Shown in pieces: positions 57,373 through 64,000 of a stretch of 64,000 nt of DNA. Position numbers and translations under genes: made by a program. The notes beneath the pieces are model-generated. The model was given only the letters and a program-made list of their open reading frames with translations. It was not told where the DNA came from and did not search any database. Origin of the DNA: [Clostridium] asparagiforme DSM 15981 (lineage in GTDB: Bacteria > Bacillota > Clostridia > Lachnospirales > Lachnospiraceae); the NCBI GenBank assembly GCA_025149125.1, contig CP102272.1:5642001-5706000 (forward strand). The letters are read 5' to 3'. Position 1 is the first letter of the stretch; each line of letters begins with the position of its first letter.

Positions 57373-58383
57373 GTGATGTTATTGAAAAATCCGAATGGGT
57401 ACGGAACAGTAACAAAGCTGTCAGGGAACAGGCGTAAACCGTGGATCGTGAAGGAAGGTAAGTCCGGGAAGCAGAAGCCTATTGGTTATACTTCCACCAA
57501 GGAAGAAGGGCTTATCCTGCTTGCACAATACAACAATGATCCGTGGGATATTAAGACAGACAAGATCACGCTGGAAGAACTCTATACGCTATGGCTTGAA
57601 AAACGGGCTGTAAAGTTGGGGGATTCAAACCGAAGTTCCTTGAAATCTGCATATAAACATTGTTCCAAATTAGCAAAGACAAACTATAAGCAAATCAAAT
57701 CTTACCAAATGCAAGATTGTATTGACAGCTGCGGGAAGGGATATTCCACGCAAGGGGCAATCAAAAATTTGTGGGGGCATCTTGACCGCTTTGCAATGGA
57801 GTTAGATATAATTATGAAATGCAATTCCAATCTTTTAACCTCTGAACCAATCCCCGAAACAACCAAGGAAGTTTTCACGGATAAAGAAGTTTCCCGCCTT
57901 TGGGAAAATCAAAATCTTCCGTGGGTGGATTCAATTCTGTTTTTCCTTTATACAGGCTTTCGGATTTCAGAAATGCTTTCCTTACGGACTGCCAATGTTG
58001 ACCTAAAAGAATGGACTATGCGGGGCGGTGTCAAAACAGAAGCCGGGAAAAACAGGCTTATTCCTGTACATTCGAAAATTCAAGGTATTGTTCAGAAACG
58101 CTTTGAACAATCAAAAACCGGGTATCTTTTTGAGTATGAAGGAAACGAAGTAAGCGAAAGCAAATACCGGGAAATTTGGGCTGATCTCATGGGTAAGCTA
58201 CAAATGAAACACACGCCGCATGAGTGCCGCCACACATTCAGATCAAGGCTTGATTCTGCCGGAGCAAATAAGGTGTGCATTGATAGGCTCATGGGGCATA
58301 AGTCGAAGGGGACGGGCGAACGGGTTTACACTCATAAAAATATAGAAGAACTGCGAATGAACATTGAACTAATAACGAATTAG
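57373..58383 (+). CDS. int: Tyrosine site-specific integrase
   Basis: 336 residues; GTG at 57373 or ATG at 57376. An N-terminal arm-binding domain (LKNPNGYGTVTKLSGNRRKP, an AP2-like fold) is followed by the core-binding domain and the catalytic domain with Arg (TGFRISE), Lys in KTEAGKNR, His/Arg in HECRHTF, His in LMGHKSKG and the nucleophile Tyr in ERVYTHK. It integrates and, with an unidentified excisionase, excises the phage. It is the last gene before the right end. Confidence 0.97.
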   Translation: MMLLKNPNGYGTVTKLSGNRRKPWIVKEGKSGKQKPIGYTSTKEEGLILLAQYNNDPWDIKTDKITLEELYTLWLEKRAVKLGDSNRSSLKSAYKHCSKLAKTNYKQIKSYQMQDCIDSCGKGYSTQGAIKNLWGHLDRFAMELDIIMKCNSNLLTSEPIPETTKEVFTDKEVSRLWENQNLPWVDSILFFLYTGFRISEMLSLRTANVDLKEWTMRGGVKTEAGKNRLIPVHSKIQGIVQKRFEQSKTGYLFEYEGNEVSESKYREIWADLMGKLQMKHTPHECRHTFRSRLDSAGANKVCIDRLMGHKSKGTGERVYTHKNIEELRMNIELITN

Positions 58384-58394
58384 TAACAAAAAAG

Positions 58395-58426
58395 GCGGGA
58401 ACCCCTGTAAAATCAAGGGTTCCCGC
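58395..58426 (+). terminator. Integrase terminator
   Basis: GCGGGAACCC and GGGTTCCCGC arms (10 bp) around a 12-base loop, followed by TTGTTTC. It lies just past the integrase stop. Confidence 0.85.
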
Positions 58427-58438
58427 TTGTTTCGTGGA

Positions 58439-58451
58439 TATTATACCATAA
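58439..58451. other. Candidate attR core
   Basis: TATTATACCATAA, identical to 13523-13535. Host-like GC content resumes soon after. TARTAACR elements 11 bp apart at 58370 and 58381, next to the integrase stop, match the pair near attL. Confidence 0.45.
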
Positions 58452-58550
58452 ACGCGAAACTCGTGAAAGACCTCGTTATCTCTTTCGGTTTGGATTCTCA
58501 CCGGACTTGTGAAAAACCCTGTTTTGTGTTCATACGATGCCATATCCCCA

Positions 58551-59309
58551 TTAAACAGCCAGCTTCCACACCGCAATCAATATGGAAAACACCGCAATTC
58601 CCTTTTTCAGGACGATCTGATTAATCCGCACCGCATTTTTACTGCCGAATACCACCCCGATGCTGTGGGCCAGCAGCGCGGCCGCCAGCACGGGCAGCAG
58701 ATCCAGGGCGGAGCACTGGGTCATGTAGCCGATGCAGGCCGGGATGCCGATGAATACCGAGTTGAACAACGCAATCCCCACCGCCGTGCGCACGTTCACT
58801 CCCAGCACCACCAGCAGCGGCATCACCAGCACCGGGCCGCCTGCGCCGGAGAGGGAGCAGATCACCCCTGTCACAAAGCCCAGGGCCAAGGTGGCGGGGA
58901 GGTGCTCCGTGATCTGATACCCCGTTTTCCCTCCTCCCTCAGTCTGTACCTTGTCCTTGCGCAGGAGAATGGATACGCCGGACAGGAGCACTACCATGTA
59001 CAGAAGGATTTTCACCTGCCCCTCAGGGATCACCAGGTTCAGCTTCACTCCCAGCACCGCCCCCACCAGGCTGCCGATGCTCAGGCGGATTCCAAAGGGA
59101 ATATCCAGGTTTCCCGCCCGCTTGTAGTTCATTGCACCCAGGGCCCCGGAAACGATAAAGGCCGCAAAGCTCAGCGCCAGCCCTTCCGGCACGCCCATGC
59201 CCAGGGGGCCGGTGTACACGATGGGCAGCAGAAAGCCCGCCACGCCCGTCAGCCCAACCAGCACGCCCACAATCAGGTTTGCCAAAATTACGATCATCCA
59301 GAAGCCCAT
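58551..59309 (-). CDS. TauE/SafE-family permease
   Basis: 252 residues, about eight membrane helices. The characteristic first motif GLTGVAGFLLPIVYTG and the repeated half motif SLSGAGGPVLVMPLLVVLG show the two-fold TauE/SafE fold. These carry small anions such as sulfonates or sulfite. It is the last gene of the operon beginning at 62054 and may export or import a product of the amidohydrolase pathway. Confidence 0.92.
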   Translation of the reverse strand: MGFWMIVILANLIVGVLVGLTGVAGFLLPIVYTGPLGMGVPEGLALSFAAFIVSGALGAMNYKRAGNLDIPFGIRLSIGSLVGAVLGVKLNLVIPEGQVKILLYMVVLLSGVSILLRKDKVQTEGGGKTGYQITEHLPATLALGFVTGVICSLSGAGGPVLVMPLLVVLGVNVRTAVGIALFNSVFIGIPACIGYMTQCSALDLLPVLAAALLAHSIGVVFGSKNAVRINQIVLKKGIAVFSILIAVWKLAV

Positions 59310-59420
59310 TTTACAATTTCCTCCAAAAAATTATTGATTCCGGCAAAGCCAGCTCTATTAATGCGGGGAGAGCCAGCTCTGATTCCTTCCGCATGGCCGC
59401 CCGCATCCGCATTTCCCCGC

Positions 59421-60734
59421 TCAGCTTCGCGCTGTTTCTTCCATATATTTGCGGGACTCATAGAGAATCCGCTCCTCGTCCAGGGTCAGCACGGTCCGGT
59501 TCTTCATCAGAACCCGGCCGCCCACTACCATATCGGAGACGTCTCCGGCATTCACGCACTCCAGCAGCGTGTGGATCTTATCCCCGGTGGGGCACAGGTG
59601 GGGCTGATTCATGTCGATGCCGATCAGATCCGCCTTGTACCCGGCCTCCACGCGCCCCAGCTGCCCTTCCTCGCCCAGGGCCGCAGCGCCGCCCTCCAGC
59701 GCCATGTGCAGAATGGTCTTTGCAGGCATCACCTTGGGGTTGCGGTTGGGAACGCCGTGGATAATGTTCATCACGGAGCGGAAAATCTTCATCTCATTCC
59801 ACAGGCTCAGTCCGCCGTGGGCCGCTCCGTCCGTGCCAAGGCCCACCGGGATGCCCATTTCCAGAAGCTGGGGCGTGTCCGGTACCGCCTTACCGCAGTT
59901 GCTGAAGGGGCAGTGGCAGACCTTGACTCCGCGGTCGCGGACCAACTCCTTCTCCCGATCGGTTAGGATCAGGCTGTGAGCGCCCAGGAAATTGCCGCCC
60001 AAAACCTGCATTTTCTCCAGGTACTCGTAGGGCCGCATGCCCTCCCGCTCCAGGATGCCGTTGACCTCGCCCATGTACTCGTTCATGTGGGCCTGAAGCA
60101 TGGTGTTCCGGTCCCGGGCGTGCTCCGCCTCCAACTCCACCAGGCGGTTGGAACAGGAATTTAACGCCCTCAGGGAGTAATACACCTTCAAATTGCCCTT
60201 TCCGTGGAAGGCGTCGAACAGGGAGTCCGTGCGCCTCACCGCCTCATTGGCGTCCATGGCGATGGATTCCGGCAGGCCCTCCTCGTCCATGGTGGAGTAA
60301 CTGAGCGCGCCCCGAAGACCGCTCGTTTCATAGACAGCCGCGGCATCCTCCATGAAATAGCTGCCCGCGTCGATGAACCCGGCGGTGCCCGACTTGATCA
60401 TTTCCAGAGCCGCAGCCTGGGCGGAAAGCCGCATTTTCTCCGGCGTCAGCGTGCTCTCAAAGGGAAGCATAACCCTGGTCCAGATAATGGGCTTGGCGTC
60501 CAGAACCAGCCCCTTTAAAAGCTGCTGTCCGGTGTGCATGTGGCTGTCCACCAGCCCCGGCATGAACAGCTTATAACGGCCGTCCAGCACCTCGTCCGCC
60601 TCATACGCTTGCGCCAGGTCCGCATCCACTGCCAGAATCCGCCCGTCCGCTATGGCGATATCCACATTTCCCCTCAGCTCGCCGCTATTTATCAACACAT
60701 CCGCGCCCTTAATCAACAGATCACATTTCTGCAT
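59421..60734 (-). CDS. ATZ/TRZ-type amidohydrolase
   Basis: 437 residues of the cytosine deaminase/MTA-SAH deaminase clan. Metal ligands are DSHMHTG (His pair), QAHMNEY (His), and the Asp in LGTDGAA; GAHSLILTD supplies another His. The beta-sandwich ends are at residues 1-60 and 380-437. It hydrolyses an aminopurine, aminopyrimidine or similar heterocycle; substrate is not fixed by sequence. The two membrane genes upstream may import its substrate. Confidence 0.93.
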   Translation of the reverse strand: MQKCDLLIKGADVLINSGELRGNVDIAIADGRILAVDADLAQAYEADEVLDGRYKLFMPGLVDSHMHTGQQLLKGLVLDAKPIIWTRVMLPFESTLTPEKMRLSAQAAALEMIKSGTAGFIDAGSYFMEDAAAVYETSGLRGALSYSTMDEEGLPESIAMDANEAVRRTDSLFDAFHGKGNLKVYYSLRALNSCSNRLVELEAEHARDRNTMLQAHMNEYMGEVNGILEREGMRPYEYLEKMQVLGGNFLGAHSLILTDREKELVRDRGVKVCHCPFSNCGKAVPDTPQLLEMGIPVGLGTDGAAHGGLSLWNEMKIFRSVMNIIHGVPNRNPKVMPAKTILHMALEGGAAALGEEGQLGRVEAGYKADLIGIDMNQPHLCPTGDKIHTLLECVNAGDVSDMVVGGRVLMKNRTVLTLDEERILYESRKYMEETARS

Positions 60735-60753
60735 TCCCTTATTTCCTCCTCTA

Positions 60754-61200
60754 TCAAATCGCCCCGGTGAGGGTCAGAATCATCTGATCCCACAGACAGG
60801 AGCCCAAAAATGTCCCGGTCATCACGAAAATACCTACAATCAGGATTTTCCATCCCTGGCTGAGAAACGTCTTCAGCTGGTCGCTGATGGCCAGCCCGGC
60901 AAATGCGCCCACCATGGTGAAGGGGGCGGTGAAGTTGATGTTTCCGGCCGCCTGGATCACGAACTCCCGGACCGGGGAGAGGGGGCAGGCTGAGATCAGG
61001 CCGATGATGGAGCAGTACGCCACGATGGGCAGCTTTAGGGGCAGCACCTTGGTGAGAAACACGGCGATCATGGAGATCACGATCAGCACCAGCAGGCCCG
61101 GAATGGAGTCCGTGAAGCTCACGCCGTATCCGATCAGGTTCGCAAGGCCCGTTCCGCAGGCCCCCAGAATAAACAGTACCAGCCATTCTATGTATCTCAT
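60754..61200 (-). CDS. Small integral membrane protein, partner of the DUF3100-like protein
   Basis: 148 residues with four hydrophobic segments (for example LVLFILGACGTGLANLIGYG and LIVISMIAVFLTKVLPLKLP). It overlaps the DUF3100-like gene by 4 bases (ATGA), suggesting a two-part transporter. I do not recognise a specific family. Confidence 0.75.
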   Translation of the reverse strand: MRYIEWLVLFILGACGTGLANLIGYGVSFTDSIPGLLVLIVISMIAVFLTKVLPLKLPIVAYCSIIGLISACPLSPVREFVIQAAGNINFTAPFTMVGAFAGLAISDQLKTFLSQGWKILIVGIFVMTGTFLGSCLWDQMILTLTGAI

Positions 61201-62054
61201 GCCGCTTTCTCCTCCTTCTTTTCCTTTAATGCAAACCTTCCAAGCTTCGGTTCCAGAACCCGGTAGAGCTTATCCGCCAGGGGAATTGCGATAAACATGG
61301 TAATGTAAATGCCTGTGATCCCAGCCATGGTCTCGCCCGCGCTGGCCATGGTGGAAATGAGTTCGGCGCTGCCCGGATAGATGGCGCACAGACTGGCGCT
61401 GGCGCTGGCCATCATGATCCCGGCTCCCACGCCGGAGGCCAGACCCAGGGCCTGGGGATGAAACCATCCGGTCATGCCCACCACAGAGGCCATCAGGCCG
61501 AAGTAGATCGTACCCACCATGCCGCCCACGATATAGATGGAAAGGCTGCCTCTGGCCTCGGCGGATTCCGGCCCGTAAATGTTGTTGATCAGCGCCATAT
61601 GGTATTCCCGGTTGATGGAGTGGCAGGCGCCCACGGCCTCCCGCTTCATCCCCAGCAAGATGGCGATGGGCATTGCCAGCAGCGGCCCCAGCAGGTTGCC
61701 GAAGCCGTGCAGAAGCAGCGCCGGTCCGGAATTGAGAATGGTGTCGATGTTGGCCCCCGCCGTGATTCCCAGCTTGGCGATAAAGGGACAGATCCCCACC
61801 ACCACCAGCTTGGAAGCCGCCTTCACGTGGCGGTTATCCACGATCTTTAATACCTGCGGTCCGCTGAGCACGCCCAGAATGATGGCATAAAATATGGGGA
61901 ACAGGATAAACATTCCCTTGCCCACCGGGATCTTGATCTGCCCGATGTTGTCCGCGATCAGGATGAACACAAAGGCCAGCGCGAATATCTTCCATTCCAA
62001 CGCGAACCGTTCCCGCAGCGAACCGTACACATAAGTTTCTTTCTTTCCGCTCAT
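61197..62054 (-). CDS. DUF3100-like membrane protein
   Basis: 285 residues with about nine hydrophobic segments. Sequences such as MFILFPIFYAIILGVLSGPQ, AKLGITAGANID and ACHSINREYHMALINNIYG match DUF3100 proteins. Family function is unknown; the operon context suggests nucleobase-like or heterocycle uptake. First gene of the operon, divergent from the Crp-like regulator. Confidence 0.82.
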   Translation of the reverse strand: MSGKKETYVYGSLRERFALEWKIFALAFVFILIADNIGQIKIPVGKGMFILFPIFYAIILGVLSGPQVLKIVDNRHVKAASKLVVVGICPFIAKLGITAGANIDTILNSGPALLLHGFGNLLGPLLAMPIAILLGMKREAVGACHSINREYHMALINNIYGPESAEARGSLSIYIVGGMVGTIYFGLMASVVGMTGWFHPQALGLASGVGAGIMMASASASLCAIYPGSAELISTMASAGETMAGITGIYITMFIAIPLADKLYRVLEPKLGRFALKEKKEEKAA

Positions 62055-62186
62055 AAGAGCCCCTCCTTCCCAGCCGGCTGTTATTTTTCACCCCGTCCGA
62101 CTGTCACAATCACCTTGTAATCAGTATTTTAGCCAAATCATCTGTTTTAAAAAAGGACAAATGAGCACTTTTCACGAAATTTTACG

Positions 62187-62216
62187 TTGATTTTGGAATT
62201 TGTTGGATGGTATACT
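62187..62216 (+). promoter_or_regulatory. Promoter of the Crp/Fnr-like gene
   Basis: TTGATT (62187-62192) and TATACT (62211-62216), spacer 18 bases. Transcription would start about 55-60 bases before the ATG at 62279. The shared upstream region with the divergent operon is about 220 bases. Confidence 0.6.
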
Positions 62217-62278
62217 TAGAGCAGTTGGAGGGGCGCGTTGGGAGGGACCGCGCAGTACAAAAGAATCGAGGGAGAGAA

Positions 62279-62986
62279 ATGACGCTGACCGAACTGGAAC
62301 GCAAGGTTCCAAAGCTTTTGGAATATACACGGTATATGCCTGAGGACATCCGCAACCGCTGCACGGTGCGCACACACGCCGCAGGGTCCATTATCCATCA
62401 GAAAAATATGGAGCTTGGGTACTTCGGCATCGTAGCCCAGGGCGAAAACCGGGTGATCAATGAATTTGAAAACGGGAATGTCTATATGATCGAGAGCAAC
62501 AAGGCCATCGATTTCATCGGGGAGGTGACCATTCTGGCCGGGATGCCCCGGACCTCCGTCACCATCGAGGCGGTGACGGAAAATGTGGTGGCCTATATCA
62601 GCCGCAAGGACGCGGAGCGCTGGCTGTCCGAGGACATCAACATTTTAAGGCTCACCAGCCGGCACACGGCTTTTAAGCTCTACCGCTCCTCCTACAACAA
62701 CGGCGCAAAGCTCTTTTACCCGCCCGGGTATCTGTTGCTGGACTACATGGTAAAATACGGCCGCCAGTACGGCATCGACAGCCCCGCTCCGCCAAAGCAG
62801 GTCACCATCAGCCGGACCCGGCAGCTCCTTCAGGAAGAGATCGGCATCAACGTGAAAACCTTGAACCGGACCATACGGCAGTTGAAGGAGGAAGGATTTT
62901 TTACCCTGTACAAGGGTAAAATCACGTTTAACAGGGAACAGTATGAGATGGCGCAGAGCTGGCTGGAGACGGCGCGGGACAAATAG
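62279..62986 (+). CDS. Crp/Fnr-family transcription regulator
   Basis: 235 residues from the ATG at 62279 (GAGGGAGAG upstream); an upstream in-frame start at 62207 lacks a signal. The cyclic-nucleotide-binding fold is at about 20-135 (GYFGIVAQGENRVINEFENG, FIGEVTILAGMPRTSVTIEAV, read in parts) and the winged helix at about 155-225 (ISRTRQLLQEEIGINVKTLNRTIRQLKEEG, read in parts). No Fnr-type Cys set is visible. It probably controls the divergent transporter-amidohydrolase operon. Confidence 0.92.
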   Translation: MTLTELERKVPKLLEYTRYMPEDIRNRCTVRTHAAGSIIHQKNMELGYFGIVAQGENRVINEFENGNVYMIESNKAIDFIGEVTILAGMPRTSVTIEAVTENVVAYISRKDAERWLSEDINILRLTSRHTAFKLYRSSYNNGAKLFYPPGYLLLDYMVKYGRQYGIDSPAPPKQVTISRTRQLLQEEIGINVKTLNRTIRQLKEEGFFTLYKGKITFNREQYEMAQSWLETARDK

Positions 62987-63346
62987 CGCGGGCGGGCGGA
63001 AATTTGGTTTACATAAAGTAATAATTGCATTCTAAAAGAACCGGACTTGATATGCAAATGGACGCGAACAGGCCGCGGACTCTGAGAAATTCATCAGAGG
63101 CTGCGGCCTGCTGTTATGTAGTTTGTGGATTCAGATATGTGTCTGCGTTGCAGCGCACGCTACAGCTTGAGAAGGCGCATCTGAATGCAGCATTTTACAG
63201 ATATGCAGTTGCGCTATTGATCCAACATTCTCGGTTTCGGAGCTTCATTCTTGATTCGGCGTTTTATGGATCCGCAGTTGCACCCTTGATCCGGCGTTTT
63301 ACGGATGCGCAGCTACGCCCTTGATCTGGTTTTTACAGGTCCGCTG
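62987..63346. other. Gap of 360 bases with a degenerate tandem repeat
   Basis: No supported gene. The first 150 bases contain an inverted pair, GGCCGCGGACTCTGAG.. and CTCTGAT..GCGGCC-like sequence (63072-63110), possibly the terminator of the Crp-like gene. The rest is the 35-bp tandem repeat described separately. Confidence 0.5.
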
Positions 63347-63363
63347 CTACGCCTCCTGCTCCG
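63189..63363. repeat. 35-bp degenerate tandem repeat, five units
   Basis: Units begin at 63189, 63224, 63259, 63294 and 63329, each 35 bases. The best two read GCGTTTTAYGGATSCGCAG... and end ACCCTTGATCYG or similar; the second is most diverged. The last unit overlaps the end of the membrane protein gene. Confidence 0.75.
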
Positions 63364-64000
63364 GGTCCGTTTCCGGCGCCGGCGCCGGCTCCTGGGTTGC
63401 GGCAGCGTTTATGCCTTTGGCCGGGTAATATTTAAGCGCGAGGAACTCGCTCAGCCCGCTGGCCAGCGTATTTCGGTAGGACACGTCGTTTCCGGTCACG
63501 ATATGACCCAGGCGGTCGTACTCCGCCATGGCTTTTTTCGTGCGCCCGCCGGACAGAATTGCGGAAGCAAACGATCCGTCCAGGAATACCACGCCCATCT
63601 TGCTGATTGTATTTTTGCCGCTCCGCTCAGAGTAGGGGTAAACCCAAATAATGGAATCATTGTCGTGAACTGCGCTTTTATCCGAGAGCATACCAAAGGT
63701 CCAGCGCTTGCCGACCCATAAACTCCCCAGCTTCACCGCTCCTGCAAAATCCTGCTCCAGCTCTTCCTCTTTGAACTGAGGGTTGGCGGCCAGGTAGGCG
63801 GCTACGCTCCGGCTGATCTCCTTGGAGGAAGATTTTGCAAGCAATGCAATTCCGAGCACAGCAATGACAACGCCCAGAGCGCTGATCCCATAGATCTGGC
63901 CGATCTTCTCCCCTTTAATCTTTCCACCCGTAATCACATAGGCTGACTCCGGTACCTCGTCAAGCACGGAACCCAGATTTTTTTTGTAATATCTGAGATC
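63347..64000 (-). CDS. Hypothetical membrane protein, partial at 5' end
   Basis: The frame is open to the window edge (DLRYYKKNLGSVLDEVPESA precedes a possible GTG start at 63967), so the true start is outside. One membrane helix at about residues 30-50 after the GTG (GISALGVVIAVLGIALLAKS) is followed by a soluble domain with KLGSLWVGKRWTFGM and IIWVYPYSERS. The C-terminus is Pro/Glu/Ala-rich. I do not recognise the family. Confidence 0.7.
   Translation of the reverse strand, partial: DLRYYKKNLGSVLDEVPESAYVITGGKIKGEKIGQIYGISALGVVIAVLGIALLAKSSSKEISRSVAAYLAANPQFKEEELEQDFAGAVKLGSLWVGKRWTFGMLSDKSAVHDNDSIIWVYPYSERSGKNTISKMGVVFLDGSFASAILSGGRTKKAMAEYDRLGHIVTGNDVSYRNTLASGLSEFLALKYYPAKGINAAATQEPAPAPETDPEQEA

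Noticed and set aside
58509..59966. 485-residue plus-strand ORF across the permease and amidohydrolase genes
   Set aside because: His/Gln/Arg-rich antisense frame crossing two well-conserved genes and the gap between them.

Overview
The window is a stretch of a high-GC Clostridia chromosome (Lachnospiraceae or Oscillospiraceae would fit; no rRNA or tRNA is present to settle it) interrupted by a complete temperate prophage of about 45 kb. Host DNA occupies roughly 1-13.5 kb and 58.45-64 kb. The prophage is visibly poorer in GC, uses AAAGG-type ribosome binding sites with occasional GTG and TTG starts, and is of the PBSX-like contractile-tail (myovirus) type.

Left host region, all on the minus strand: a partial leucine-rich-repeat protein, a tiny membrane protein, and the high-affinity potassium system. 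The K+ ATPase operon kdpF-kdpA-kdpB-kdpC ends with a kinase-less KdpD-like sensor. A separate upstream operon carries two small TrkA-N NAD-binding proteins, a membrane histidine kinase and the response regulator KdpE. Repeats of a CTTTAT motif, mostly at 11-bp spacing, lie upstream of both operons and look like KdpE operators. Then come an aldo/keto reductase, a SAM methyltransferase and a small membrane protein, up to the prophage end.

Prophage: the integrase, a cargo gene and the CI-like repressor are at the right end on the plus strand; everything else runs leftward. From right to left: early regulators and small proteins; a pentapeptide-like protein; SNF2 helicase, lytic transglycosylase, nucleases, a Cas4-like nuclease fused to a RecA-like ATPase, family B DNA polymerase and PrimPol-D5 helicase; a DNA methyltransferase with a (GA)24 tract in its reading frame; HD hydrolase and ADP-ribosylglycohydrolase; an iteron-like cluster; a DUF1492 late regulator; terminase, portal, a MuF head protein carrying an ADP-ribosyltransferase toxin-like domain, scaffold and capsid; contractile tail, chaperone with a canonical -1 frameshift site, tape measure and baseplate; then a diversity-generating retroelement (DGR) that rewrites the C-terminus of the tail fibre; and finally XkdX-like proteins, holins and an amidase.

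The strongest finding is the DGR: a 121-bp template repeat and variable repeat differ at 32 positions, every one of them an adenine in the sense-strand template, with a reverse transcriptase next door and a short hairpin just past the variable repeat. Other notable signals are the ART-MuF/ADP-ribosylglycohydrolase pair, the phase-variation tract, and two clusters of TTGACTT repeats.

Right host region: an operon of two integral membrane proteins, an ATZ/TRZ-type amidohydrolase and a TauE/SafE permease, with a divergent Crp/Fnr regulator; then a 35-bp degenerate tandem repeat and a partial membrane protein at the window edge.
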